Shown in pieces: positions 14,173 through 22,457 of a stretch of DNA of 36,824 nt. Below the pieces are notes generated by a model. The model saw only the letters and a program-made list of their open reading frames with translations. It was not told where the DNA came from and did not search any database. Position 1 is the first letter of the stretch. Every line of letters starts with the position of its first letter. The stretch is from positions 1 through 36,824 of the forward strand of contig JAZUCO010000057.1 in assembly GCA_045639185.1 (NCBI GenBank). The letters are read 5' to 3'. Source of the stretch: UBA1081 sp045639185 (GTDB lineage Bacteria > Bacillota > Clostridia > Oscillospirales > Acutalibacteraceae). The translations under genes and the position numbers were made by a program.

Positions 14173-15754
14173 GTACTTTATTTTTTGTTGCCAATTTTTC
14201 CAAATTTTTGTTTCTGATTCTATAAAAAGTCATTACAGAATTCTTTAACTTTGAGTTGTCTGTTTCAAGAACAAGCCTTACAACAACATTTAAATTTGTA
14301 TCAGGCAACTTTTTAATCATAAAGACCGTTCCTGCATTTTTTGAATCTTTAATTATCACATCCGGTTTTGATACAGTTTCTGCACCATACAATTCAAACA
14401 ATGAATAATCTTCAGGATGTCTAATTTTTATATGTTCTACACGCTCATTTGTAATAATAATATCATCCGTCAACAATTTGCCAAATTCACTTTCAAGCGG
14501 CAATGTATTAATTTTCCCCAAATTTACAATTCCAAACACACTACCACTCTCCGTATTTATTATATCATCTTTTTCTTCGTTTGTAAATGTTTTTTCTGCT
14601 TTTTTCTTAGTATATTTCCCCTTACCGACATCCCCAAGTCCGTCAATATACACTCTTTCTCTCTGCTGCGGTAAATCCATAGCCTTAGAGAATCTTGTAT
14701 ATTCTGCAGATGTGCCACGGTAACGGCATCGGGCATTGATTATATCATCTTCATCGGCTCCGCCTTCTTCCAGAAGCTTTATTTTCTGCCTCTGTGCACG
14801 CATAGTTGTTTCCATTCTGCGTTGCTTTTGCAAGGCTTCATATTTTGTATATTTTTTACCGCCGTATTCTCTGGGAGTGAGCTCCTCACGTTTCATCCGT
14901 TCAAGCTGTTCATCGGTGTATGTCGGTTTTGATATGCCGGGGATAACGGGAGAATAAGAGTGATAACAATTTGCACCGAGAAGGCCTGTAACCGTACCGA
15001 GACCGCAGATGCTCTCAAGTTCATCCCTTGTATACCATTTACCTTGCCATTCAAGGTGTGACGGTCTTGCTCCGCTGTGCCATGATACCTCAAATGTTTG
15101 CGTACCGAGCTTTTCGGCATTGGAATCGTTGATTCTGCCCGTAAGCTGTGACACACCTGTCATAATTGCACGTCTTGCAGCAACATCAACTCTGTTTGAC
15201 CAACCTGAAGCATAGTCAATCGTTCTCAGACCGCTGTTTGTCATCTGCTCAACAACTCTTTTCAGAACGGTGTTATAATCGAACAGCCCCGAAGAAATAT
15301 CAAGCATTGCGCCGTCAAGAACATCGGTAACACTTGAGTATGATATTTTTCCGTTCTTGTCGATTGCAAAGCCTGTTGTCTGCGTTATATTGCTGAATTC
15401 ATCGTCAGTCTGCCGTCTTATGCCCTCTGCAAGCTGAATAAAACTGTCCTTATCCGAAACATCAAGCCCTTTATAAATGCCGTCATCGTAACTGAAACCG
15501 TCTTCAATCACCTTGTCATAAATGCTGTCAAGCTCCTCGTCTGTCACATCGAGAGCATCTTTTATGTACTGCCTTATTTCTGATTCGGTCAGCCCAAGCT
15601 CCTGCAATCTGTACAACTGCCAGTCAGCAGAGCGGATGATTTCCTTACCGTTGTTTCGAAGTCTTCGTATTACATCAGACATCACCCGTTCTTCAAGCAA
15701 TCTGAACTGCTTTACTATGTTTTCGGGCAAGCCTTCAAGCACATCGGGTGTCAT
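14156..15754 (-). CDS. Phage minor head protein (MuF/Phage_min_cap2) with C-terminal PBECR nuclease-like toxin domain
   Basis: A 532-aa protein. Residues 1-330 match the minor capsid protein 2 family that sits on the portal inside the head: an N-terminal helical region, RVDVAARRAIMTGVSQLTGRIND, then EVSWHSGARPSHLEWQGKWY and CGLGTVTGLLGANCYHSY. A charged linker (about 330-400) leads to a separate C-terminal domain (about 400-532). There RVEHIKIRHPEDY (H441, R445, H446), PDVII and SVMTFYRI (T509) follow the phage Barnase-EndoU-ColicinE5/D-RelE-like (PBECR) nuclease pattern, closest to PBECR3. MuF polymorphic toxins carry such cargo, which could be injected with the DNA. The C-terminal domain is more AT-rich than the N-terminal part, suggesting a swapped module. 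The start codon overlaps the portal stop (TAATG). Confidence 0.85.
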   Translation of the reverse strand: MTPDVLEGLPENIVKQFRLLEERVMSDVIRRLRNNGKEIIRSADWQLYRLQELGLTESEIRQYIKDALDVTDEELDSIYDKVIEDGFSYDDGIYKGLDVSDKDSFIQLAEGIRRQTDDEFSNITQTTGFAIDKNGKISYSSVTDVLDGAMLDISSGLFDYNTVLKRVVEQMTNSGLRTIDYASGWSNRVDVAARRAIMTGVSQLTGRINDSNAEKLGTQTFEVSWHSGARPSHLEWQGKWYTRDELESICGLGTVTGLLGANCYHSYSPVIPGISKPTYTDEQLERMKREELTPREYGGKKYTKYEALQKQRRMETTMRAQRQKIKLLEEGGADEDDIINARCRYRGTSAEYTRFSKAMDLPQQRERVYIDGLGDVGKGKYTKKKAEKTFTNEEKDDIINTESGSVFGIVNLGKINTLPLESEFGKLLTDDIIITNERVEHIKIRHPEDYSLFELYGAETVSKPDVIIKDSKNAGTVFMIKKLPDTNLNVVVRLVLETDNSKLKNSVMTFYRIRNKNLEKLATKNKVLYKKE

Positions 15755-17085
15755 TATTCAATCACCTGTGCAGATTCGGGAAGAGAAGCACGGGCAGTTT
15801 CAATCGTTTCACCGTACCATTTTGCACGGTATTCTTCAAGCCTCATAACGCCCATTGAGACGTCTTTTCGGTCCTGCTCTCTTTCGGTTGTTTCATCGGT
15901 CAGAATACTGTCCTTGAAATTGCAGACAAATTCATAACCGCTGTTCATCATACCGTTCCAGAAAGCAAGAGCATCCACAAGTTCAGAAAGACAGTTCTGA
16001 AGATTTTTCTGAATAGCAGTAACGGTGTCGTATTTTCTCTGTTTTGAACTTCTGACTTCCTCTGCAGTTTTCTCAACTGTCTGAGGATTGGAAAGGTCAC
16101 CGTAAGCAAGACCGACGGCAAACTCAATACTTCGTTTGTATTCTTCAAGACCTGCGATAAAATCTTCCTGTCTGAGTTCAGGGGAATATTCCTTGAACAA
16201 ATCACCGTCTTTTACTTCAACATCAACAGCTCTGTAAAGCCTTTTGCTGAGTCTCGGAAGCTTACCGTCTTTTTTAAGAGCTGCCGCATCAACGTGAACA
16301 GCCCTTTCACCGCTTTCAAATTCCCAATCGAGCCTGCCGAACTGAATATCTGCTTTTCTGATAACCTCAGAAGCATCTTCAAAAACAGAAACACCCGAAT
16401 GCGAACTGTCAATCTTGTTTGCAATCGGGTTACGGTAGTATCCGAAAATATTTTTCTTCATCAGAGGGTATCTGATATATGGTTCGAGAGATGCCCATTC
16501 ATCAACATTGGAAAGGGATATCTCTCTGCCGAGAGTGTTTTTTGAAGCACTGTAATATGCTTTATTCGTGATTGTAAGCCCTGTATCAGGGTCAAGTGAA
16601 TGGAATTCAAGCCTTGTATAATGCCTGTTTTCTCCGAGCTGTTTGAACTCAGGGAATATAACCTTCACAGGCACACCGGCAACATTGTATTCAACAGGAA
16701 TAAAAGCACTCTGAGGAACAAACTGAACACCTGTTTTGCCGAGAGGCTTGATTATCATTGCACCTGATGAAAGACCTTCCTGAAAATGAATATTTATATC
16801 TGCTATAGCTTTACTGAAAACAGCATCAAGCTTTTCATTTGTGACTTTTGCTTCCATTTCACCGAGTGAAATATTTGCAAATTCACGGCAGACAGCTGAT
16901 TCAAGTCTTAATGACACAACAGAGTCCTGCACCCACGGCGCTGACCCGGTATACATCCTTCTCCAGAAGTCAATCCTGTTCATCATTGCGTTAGACACAG
17001 CAGCATCAACACTGAGTGCTGTTTTTATATCATTTGCAGAAAACAATTTGCTTATCAGTCCTCTCATATAATCTAAAAAGCCCAT
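15754..17085 (-). CDS. Portal protein (SPP1 Gp6/A118 family)
   Basis: A 443-aa portal that forms the dodecameric ring at the head vertex through which DNA is packaged and ejected. The sequence pattern is typical: an N-terminal NRIDFWRRMYTGSAPW, GLSSGAMIIKPLGKTGVQFVPQSAFIPVEY, a NPIANKIDSSHSGVSVFEDASEVIRKADIQ region, and VEKTAEEVRSSKQRKYDTVTAIQ near the end. Length fits the A118/TP901-like group. The ATG has AGGAG 8 bases upstream and abuts the terminase stop. Confidence 0.93.
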   Translation of the reverse strand: MGFLDYMRGLISKLFSANDIKTALSVDAAVSNAMMNRIDFWRRMYTGSAPWVQDSVVSLRLESAVCREFANISLGEMEAKVTNEKLDAVFSKAIADINIHFQEGLSSGAMIIKPLGKTGVQFVPQSAFIPVEYNVAGVPVKVIFPEFKQLGENRHYTRLEFHSLDPDTGLTITNKAYYSASKNTLGREISLSNVDEWASLEPYIRYPLMKKNIFGYYRNPIANKIDSSHSGVSVFEDASEVIRKADIQFGRLDWEFESGERAVHVDAAALKKDGKLPRLSKRLYRAVDVEVKDGDLFKEYSPELRQEDFIAGLEEYKRSIEFAVGLAYGDLSNPQTVEKTAEEVRSSKQRKYDTVTAIQKNLQNCLSELVDALAFWNGMMNSGYEFVCNFKDSILTDETTEREQDRKDVSMGVMRLEEYRAKWYGETIETARASLPESAQVIE

Positions 17086-18345
17086 TTATTCAGCTCCTAT
17101 GTATCTTTTTATATCACGCTCAAAGGTGTATTCAAAACCATCAAGGCTGTCGATGTCCGTTGAACCGTCGTCAAGTCTTTCGTCACAGTCTTTTTTATCG
17201 TTCCATACAGCTTCACTCAAAGCTTTTTTCAGCGTGATGCAATCTTCTGTATAATAAAAACGCCCCGCACCTATAAGGCGAAGCGTTGCTCTGATTCTGT
17301 CATTGACTGTCATTTTTCTTGCAGGACGGACAATAACATCTGGAAATTCTTTTTCAAAAGCCTTTTTCAGGCCTCTGCCCAAGACTGTTTCTGCGCTGTC
17401 CCAGTAAACATAGTCAAGTGAGCCATATTTATCAACAACGGCATGTGCAAATTCAAGAGCAAGTCTGTCAAGCTCCTGAGGGTCAATATCACCGAACTCT
17501 CTTTCAGACTTCAGTGCCACAAGCTCCTTGTAACTATCCGTGTGAGCAGTTGCGACAAATGCGTGACCGGACTTATTACCGCCGAAGTCAACAGCCATTG
17601 TAATATCATTCAGCGAAGAATACAGAAACTGCTTTCTTTCACTGTCTATGAGTTTATCTGTTACATCACATATAAATCGTTTCGGATTATCGGCAAATTT
17701 ACGGTAGATTGCACCTTCTGCACGGACCCATTTACCGAGAATCAGACGGTCATAATAGACCGTTCCCTCATACTCACGGCAAAGATTTTCAATAAACTCC
17801 TTTGACAGAAACGGGTTGTCAAAAATCGTATATTCCTGACAGTAAATATCAGCATCGCTGTTGATAAATAAATGTGCCCAATGAGAAGGCTCTTCAGGGT
17901 TAAGGCTGCCGTCAAAGCAGGAATAAGGCTTGTCAAGTCGGCTTTGAAGCATAAAAAAGACTTCTTTATGCCATTTTGCAACCTCATCACCGTAAACATA
18001 CTTTGCACTTGCACCCTGAATCTTTGCAACCTGCGACACCTTTTCGGCACCGAGGCAATATACATCTTCACCGCAGATGTGTGCAATGTTACGGTTGTTT
18101 ATAGTGCCGACAATCGCAGAACCATACCGTTCCCGCATGGGCTGCAATACATTTCGTTCAATTGTTTCCTTCGATACACCGATAATAAAACACAAACCGT
18201 CTTTACCGATTCGTTCACGTATTCGCATCGGAATAACGGCTGTCACATCAACATACGACTTGCCGGAACGAACCGCACCCGTTTTGAAATTCCAACGGTG
18301 TGTCGCATTGACAATATAACTATTCTGTTTCCGAGAGTACGGCAT
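17086..18345 (-). CDS. Terminase large subunit
   Basis: A 419-aa packaging motor. The ATPase domain has a degenerate Walker A at residues 23-30 (GAVRSGKS) and a Walker B near residue 117 (YVYGDE), followed by a coupling segment (FDGSLNPEEPSHW). The RNase H-like nuclease has acidic residues in AVDFGG (about 252), YWDSAE (about 316) and IDSLDGFEY (about 402). It cuts concatemers and drives DNA into the procapsid. The size and the GxxRSGKS form fit the Terminase_3 (PBSX/A118) type, usually headful or pac packaging. It overlaps the small subunit gene by 26 bases. Confidence 0.96.
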   Translation of the reverse strand: MPYSRKQNSYIVNATHRWNFKTGAVRSGKSYVDVTAVIPMRIRERIGKDGLCFIIGVSKETIERNVLQPMRERYGSAIVGTINNRNIAHICGEDVYCLGAEKVSQVAKIQGASAKYVYGDEVAKWHKEVFFMLQSRLDKPYSCFDGSLNPEEPSHWAHLFINSDADIYCQEYTIFDNPFLSKEFIENLCREYEGTVYYDRLILGKWVRAEGAIYRKFADNPKRFICDVTDKLIDSERKQFLYSSLNDITMAVDFGGNKSGHAFVATAHTDSYKELVALKSEREFGDIDPQELDRLALEFAHAVVDKYGSLDYVYWDSAETVLGRGLKKAFEKEFPDVIVRPARKMTVNDRIRATLRLIGAGRFYYTEDCITLKKALSEAVWNDKKDCDERLDDGSTDIDSLDGFEYTFERDIKRYIGAE

Positions 18346-18790
18346 TGTTTCTGACCTCTTTTAATACCTCATCAAGTTTTGCAAGGGCCTCAGAATCACC
18401 GCCGCCCTGCATTTTTTTCATATATTCAAACTTTTCTCTTTCGAGTTTCAGCTTTGCTTTTTCATTAGCTCCGTCATCAATAATACTTCTGAGTTCTTTT
18501 ACTGCTTTTACATTGCCCAATTTAGCCTGGACAAGCAGTGCAGCATTGACAACAAGCATATTATTTATTTCTGTTTCAGAAAAATCATTCAAATCAATGC
18601 CCATATCGGCTAAAAGCTGATAGTCGGAAATAGTGTTTGCAGGCATCTGAAGGAGCATATCCATAACCTGTTTCATGCTCTTCTTTTTCCGCCTTGATTC
18701 ACCCGACTTTTTGCCGCCTTTTGAGCCCATTTCTCTTACTTCGCTCTCGCTTCGTTCTGAAAAAGGTATCAGATTTTCTTCATTTGCCAT
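18320..18790 (-). CDS. Terminase small subunit
   Basis: A 156-aa protein that recognises the packaging start site. A basic N-terminal region (REMGSKGGKKSGESRRKKKSMKQV) could bind DNA. It is followed by helical segments (MPANTISDYQLLADMGIDLNDFSETEINNM, then NAALLVQAKLGNVKAVKELRSIIDD) and a C-terminal coiled coil that would oligomerise. ATG at 18790 is chosen because AGGTGG lies just upstream. Two further ATG/TTG codons upstream lie in the promoter region of the divergent gene. Confidence 0.85.
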   Translation of the reverse strand: MANEENLIPFSERSESEVREMGSKGGKKSGESRRKKKSMKQVMDMLLQMPANTISDYQLLADMGIDLNDFSETEINNMLVVNAALLVQAKLGNVKAVKELRSIIDDGANEKAKLKLEREKFEYMKKMQGGGDSEALAKLDEVLKEVRNNAVLSETE

Positions 18791-18840
18791 TTCACCACCT
18801 GCCATATTACAACATTTTTCTTCAATTTGGTAAAAAGATG

Positions 18841-18869
18841 TTGACATTTTTGTCAAAATATTTTATATT
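18841..18869 (+). promoter_or_regulatory. Promoter with palindromic -35/operator for the cargo gene
   Basis: TTGACA (18841-18846), 17 bp, TATATT (18864-18869) form a near-consensus vegetative promoter on the plus strand. The -35 is the left half of a perfect inverted repeat, TTGACATTTTTGTCAA (18841-18856), which could be a repressor site. Transcription would begin near 18876, leading to AAGGAG and the ATG at 18933. Confidence 0.8.
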
Positions 18870-18932
18870 TTGAATGTATTTTGTGGAAATACATTTTTAC
18901 AAAATATATGAATTTACTTAAGGAGCATGAAA

Positions 18933-20030
18933 ATGAAAAAAAGTATTAAAAGAAACGATAATCAAATTAATGAAAAAAATTCATTTTTCAATCTTTTCTT
19001 TACAAAATTTACTTATTGGGGACTTATTTCAATTTTGATATCTATTATTATAGATCAAACTTTGCAAAACGTCCCTTCTTTGATTTTCTTAAATTTTAAT
19101 TTCTCATTAGTTTTGCACACAATTTCTAGCTTTTTAAATACTGTTGGTATTGCCTTGTTTATAGGAGCAATTTTTGATATGGCAAAAAACTCGGAAGCTT
19201 TTGTTGATATGATATCTAAAATCTTATCAAATATTGTAGTTTCAAAAACATTTCTCAACACATTAAGTCAAGAAGATAAAAGACAATCCTTAGAAATTAT
19301 TTTAAAACCGTCTGGCGATCAGTTGCAACAGTATTCAAACATAAACAGTTATTTTCAAAAAAAAGTTGATGAAACAACAGCTATGTTTGATACCAATTTC
19401 AAATCAAACCTTAATATTAATGTTGATGTATACAAAAACACTGAAAAAAAATGTATCGAATCAAAAAGTATTCTCAGTTATAGAATCTACAAGATTAACA
19501 ATGAGTTCAGACCCATCGAAACATGGTTAGAAATGTCGGATTCAGAATTTGTATCAACTAAGTTATATTATGAAAATAAAGTAAAAACAATTACAAAAGA
19601 TGAAATGAAACCAATAAAAAATGCTGATGATTCCACTAGCATTTACTCAAGCAAATCATATTTTGAAGTTCCTGAGGATCTTCATAAATATCCATACTTG
19701 ACTGTTCAATATGAAATTATTGAACGAGGTTTTGATCACTGGACCAATTATCATTGGTCATCACTTACACCATATGACGGAATCAACTTTTCTTTAAGAT
19801 GCAGTGATGATTTAACAATTAAAGACCATTTCATCTTTGATAAATTTACTAACTATTCTGTAAATTTAAATGAGAAGAAAACTCAAATTGAAATCATTTC
19901 AACAATTTGGCTAAATCAATATTCAGGCCTGTCAATTACAATAGCGGATACAAAAGGCTCTTCCAAGAAAAAAAATGACGCCTTCGATAGTGCAATCGAA
20001 GACATCACAGATAATACAGAAAATTATTAA
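18933..20030 (+). CDS. Two-TM membrane protein with cytosolic beta-rich domain, candidate phage defence/exclusion cargo
   Basis: A 365-aa protein I do not recognise. A short charged N-terminus is followed by two membrane segments (about 26-46 and 60-86). A helical linker follows, then a large C-terminal domain (about 160-340) rich in beta-prone stretches and aromatics, including YEIIERGFDHWTNYHW, SLTPYDGINFSLRC and STIWLNQYSGLSITIAD. It lies alone, antisense within the late region, with its own promoter and terminator, and is much more AT-rich than the phage structural genes. This is the pattern of a cargo (moron) gene. The two-TM plus beta-domain layout recalls membrane effectors such as CBASS Cap15, but no cyclase gene is nearby and homology is not shown. 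ATG at 18933 is preferred over 18927 because of AAGGAG spacing. Confidence 0.7.
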   Translation: MKKSIKRNDNQINEKNSFFNLFFTKFTYWGLISILISIIIDQTLQNVPSLIFLNFNFSLVLHTISSFLNTVGIALFIGAIFDMAKNSEAFVDMISKILSNIVVSKTFLNTLSQEDKRQSLEIILKPSGDQLQQYSNINSYFQKKVDETTAMFDTNFKSNLNINVDVYKNTEKKCIESKSILSYRIYKINNEFRPIETWLEMSDSEFVSTKLYYENKVKTITKDEMKPIKNADDSTSIYSSKSYFEVPEDLHKYPYLTVQYEIIERGFDHWTNYHWSSLTPYDGINFSLRCSDDLTIKDHFIFDKFTNYSVNLNEKKTQIEIISTIWLNQYSGLSITIADTKGSSKKKNDAFDSAIEDITDNTENY

Positions 20031-20160
20031 TTATAAGTTAACACATTATAAACATTTTCATTTTTTTCGCCTCCATAAAATAGTATATGTCAACTTGCTT
20101 GCACAATTAACTATTTTTTGTCAATAAAAACATAAATATTTTTAGTCAAAAAAAACACAC

Positions 20161-20199
20161 AAAGCACTGTCCTTTTTTTTTGGACGGTGCCTTTGTTTT
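20161..20199. terminator. Bidirectional intrinsic terminator
   Basis: CACTGTCC (20165-20172) pairs with GGACGGTG (20182-20189), extended by AAAG/CTTT with one bulge, around a loop of nine T. The plus side is followed by TTTGTTTT. The minus side is followed by a TGTGT tract and eight T. It ends the cargo gene and would also stop leftward transcripts from the promoter at 20262. Confidence 0.85.
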
Positions 20200-20261
20200 A
20201 AGAATTGAAAAAACATGAAAACTAATGCGTAAAGAAGTATAAACAACCCTTCACTATCTTT

Positions 20262-20270
20262 ATTATAGCA
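20262..20270 (-). promoter_or_regulatory. Extended -10 promoter after late regulator gene
   Basis: Minus-strand TGCTATAAT (20270-20262) is a perfect extended -10 element, with no good -35 box at the right distance. The same TGCTATAAT occurs in the 14144 promoter. It lies downstream of the ArpU/RinA-like regulator gene, where late promoters activated by such regulators are found. Any leftward transcript meets the terminator at 20161-20199 after about 90 nt. Confidence 0.55.
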
Positions 20271-20318
20271 GGTTTTTTCACAAATTTCATCTCACGTTTG
20301 TCTCATTTTGAAATGGAA

Positions 20319-20753
20319 TTAAAATTCAGAAATGCCGTATTCAGCGATTGTGAACTTATAAAGAGCTGAATCATATATGCGGTATATCTGAGCCCGTTCA
20401 TAGCCTGTCTTATCCGCTATCAATTCAACAGCCACACCGGGACGATTCTTTGCAAATTCAGTTATAACCGTGCATTCAATATCATTCAGAGCATCAAGTC
20501 CTTTTTCAACAAGTGAAACACGGAGTTTGTTTGCCTTGTATGTATGTTTCAGGCGTTCCTGTTCAACTATGAGATTGAGAAGCTTGTCCTCGTGCTTGCT
20601 GCCGCCCCCCTGAACGGGAGTATCGTCTGATGAAGATTTCAGACTGAATTTCTGCTCCTCGATACTCTGAATACGGTCCTTGATGTTCTGCAGAGACATT
20701 TTAAGCCTTTCATAGTTGCGAAGTTCATCCTTCGCTTCCTTTTTCCAATCCAA
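20319..20753 (-). CDS. ArpU/RinA-like phage late transcription regulator
   Basis: A 144-aa protein. It starts MDWKKEAKDELRNYERLKMSL, the typical opening of the clostridial late regulators. A coiled coil (about 15-95) is followed by a sigma-70 region 4-like HTH at the C-terminus (ADKTGYERAQIYRIYDSALYKF). Proteins of this family (ArpU, RinA) activate the late operon. TTG at 20753 is preferred since AAGGAG lies 8 bases upstream. GTG at 20762 would overlap that site. It is the last gene of the early operon, next to the late promoter candidate. Confidence 0.8.
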   Translation of the reverse strand: MDWKKEAKDELRNYERLKMSLQNIKDRIQSIEEQKFSLKSSSDDTPVQGGGSKHEDKLLNLIVEQERLKHTYKANKLRVSLVEKGLDALNDIECTVITEFAKNRPGVAVELIADKTGYERAQIYRIYDSALYKFTIAEYGISEF

Positions 20754-20789
20754 TAGAATCACTCCTTTTTCGTGTGCTTCGGTTCATCA

Positions 20790-20876
20790 TTAATCATCGC
20801 AATAACTGCTCTGACATTCAGAGCAGGTTCTTTTTTCACACACATTGCAATGCAAACAATCATTACAAGTTTTCAT
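20790..20876 (-). CDS. 28-aa cysteine-rich mini-protein
   Basis: A tiny ORF with seven Cys in 28 residues (C4, C7, C10, C13, C18, C21, C26), arranged as CxxC repeats. It starts in the ATGA overlap with the preceding zinc-ribbon gene and has GGGGTG 7 bases upstream. It probably binds zinc or another metal. No function known. Short length lowers confidence, but the Cys spacing and coupling suggest it is real. Confidence 0.5.
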   Translation of the reverse strand: MKTCNDCLHCNVCEKRTCSECQSSYCDD

Positions 20877-21199
20877 GTCTCATCACCCCTATCGAGTTTC
20901 TGACCGCAGTTACCACAATGCTTTGTTGTTCTTGATGTAAATACAACACCGCAGGTCGGACACATTCCGATTCCGTAATACCTGTTATCAGGCAGAAGTT
21001 TCTTTGCAACTTCCTTTTCCGAATCATCCCTTACAACCTTGCAAATCTCTTCACCGTATGAAGCACCGTTACCGTACCAACATTTATACTCAGGCTTATA
21101 CAGCCAATCGCCCTCAATTTCAACCGGCGGTACGCATTTTGTTTTCGGTGTAATCTTCATCACACCGTGAAAGGCTTTATATCCTTCAACTTTAATCAT
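20873..21199 (-). CDS. Phage protein with C-terminal zinc ribbon
   Basis: A 108-aa protein common in clostridial phage early regions. The N-terminal half (GYKAFHGVMKITPKTKCVPP, then EGDWLYKPEYKCWYGNG) is a module of unknown role. The C-terminus has a CPTCG ... HCGNCGQKL zinc ribbon. It may be a nucleic acid-binding or host takeover protein. ATG at 21199 is chosen. The frame is open 14 codons further upstream within the helicase gene, but those codons lack a ribosome binding site. Confidence 0.7.
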   Translation of the reverse strand: MIKVEGYKAFHGVMKITPKTKCVPPVEIEGDWLYKPEYKCWYGNGASYGEEICKVVRDDSEKEVAKKLLPDNRYYGIGMCPTCGVVFTSRTTKHCGNCGQKLDRGDET

Positions 21200-22457
21200 A
21201 ATTAAGCATCTCCTTTTCTTCAAACCTCTGATAATCACCACGGAAGATTAAATCAATTTCACCTGTTTCACCTTCCTTATTCTTTGCAAGATACAGTGTT
21301 CTGTCGGCATAAATGCCTGTATCATTATCGGTCTTTCCCGACAGCAACAGAATTGCATCCGCATCCTGTTCTATCTGTCCCGATTCTCTCAGATCAGACA
21401 TTGAAGGCTTTCTGTCTTCACCTGCAGCTTGTCTGTTAAGCTGTGCAAGGGCAAATATTGTTATATCCTCACTCTGAGCAAGAGTATGCAGGTCCGTTGA
21501 AATCTTTGTTGCTCGCTCATAAGCATTCTTACCGCTGTCCTTGACAAGTGTCAGATAATCAACAAAAATCACATCTGCATTCAGCTGCAATGCTTTTGAT
21601 TTAATCTGATTGACTGTGAAACCTGCTGCCGATACGATAGTCAGAGAATTGTTTTCTGCTGTATTGACCGTAAAAGAATTGATATGTTTCCAGGCATCTT
21701 TTGTTTTGGAATAACAGTTCGACATAATTGCTTTTGTCTTCAGGTCTCTCAATTCAACTCCTGCGCCGTTTGAAACCATACGCATCCAGAGTTTTAACGG
21801 TGATGTTTCAAGAGAAAAATATACAACCTTGTATTTCTTTGATATATTCAAAGCAAACTGAGATGTAAGAGCTGTTTTGCCGCTTGAAGGTCTGCCGCCG
21901 ACTATGATATAATCACCTTTGGAAATAAGAAGGTTCTTATCGAGCATCGGCAGGCCTGTTTTTATGTATTCTTCTTTGCCTTGCAAATACTCAAGCAATT
22001 CCTTGTGGAGTTCAGGAACTGTAAGTGTATCTGACTTGCCGTTTTTAGCAAACAGATTCAGAAGCTTGGCAAGCCTTCCCTCGATTTCTTCAAGTGAATC
22101 TCCGTCACTGACATCTGTTGCGATATCAAAACATTCTGCCTTCACAATCTGCCTTATTGCATTTTCACGGATAAGCATTATGTGCTGAAGATAATTCGAT
22201 GTGCTGATAACACTTCTGAAACAATCAAAAATAAAATTCTTATATTCTTCTTTTTCAGCACCCATACGGTTGACCACCGTCAGCGGATCAATGGGATTGC
22301 CTTCCGAATAGAGTGTATAACACTCGCTGAATACTCTTCTGCAACTCGGCTTATAAAACGAATCCGGTACTAAATACTGCACACACTCGTGCATTATCTT
22401 CGGATTGTGAAAAATTTCACCTATCAATGTACACTCAAGGTCGTTTGCAAAAATCAT
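21192..22457 (-). CDS. Replicative DNA helicase, DnaB type
   Basis: A 421-aa DnaB-family helicase that unwinds the fork during phage replication. An N-terminal helical domain (residues 1-100, DLECTLIGEIFHNPKIM) is followed by a linker and a RecA-like motor. The motor has Walker A GGRPSSGKT (about 187-195), FSLETS with the catalytic Glu, Walker B VIFVDYL (about 300), AQLNRQ and the DLRESGQIEQDADAILLL motif. It is shorter than host DnaB (about 440-450). It overlaps the upstream initiator gene by 4 bases, so they form a replication module. Confidence 0.95.
   Translation of the reverse strand: MIFANDLECTLIGEIFHNPKIMHECVQYLVPDSFYKPSCRRVFSECYTLYSEGNPIDPLTVVNRMGAEKEEYKNFIFDCFRSVISTSNYLQHIMLIRENAIRQIVKAECFDIATDVSDGDSLEEIEGRLAKLLNLFAKNGKSDTLTVPELHKELLEYLQGKEEYIKTGLPMLDKNLLISKGDYIIVGGRPSSGKTALTSQFALNISKKYKVVYFSLETSPLKLWMRMVSNGAGVELRDLKTKAIMSNCYSKTKDAWKHINSFTVNTAENNSLTIVSAAGFTVNQIKSKALQLNADVIFVDYLTLVKDSGKNAYERATKISTDLHTLAQSEDITIFALAQLNRQAAGEDRKPSMSDLRESGQIEQDADAILLLSGKTDNDTGIYADRTLYLAKNKEGETGEIDLIFRGDYQRFEEKEMLNYD

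Noticed and set aside
18790..18856. Terminase small subunit starting at TTG 18856 or ATG 18805
   Set aside because: The extra codons lie in the divergent promoter/operator and do not resemble the family. AGGTGG directly precedes ATG 18790.
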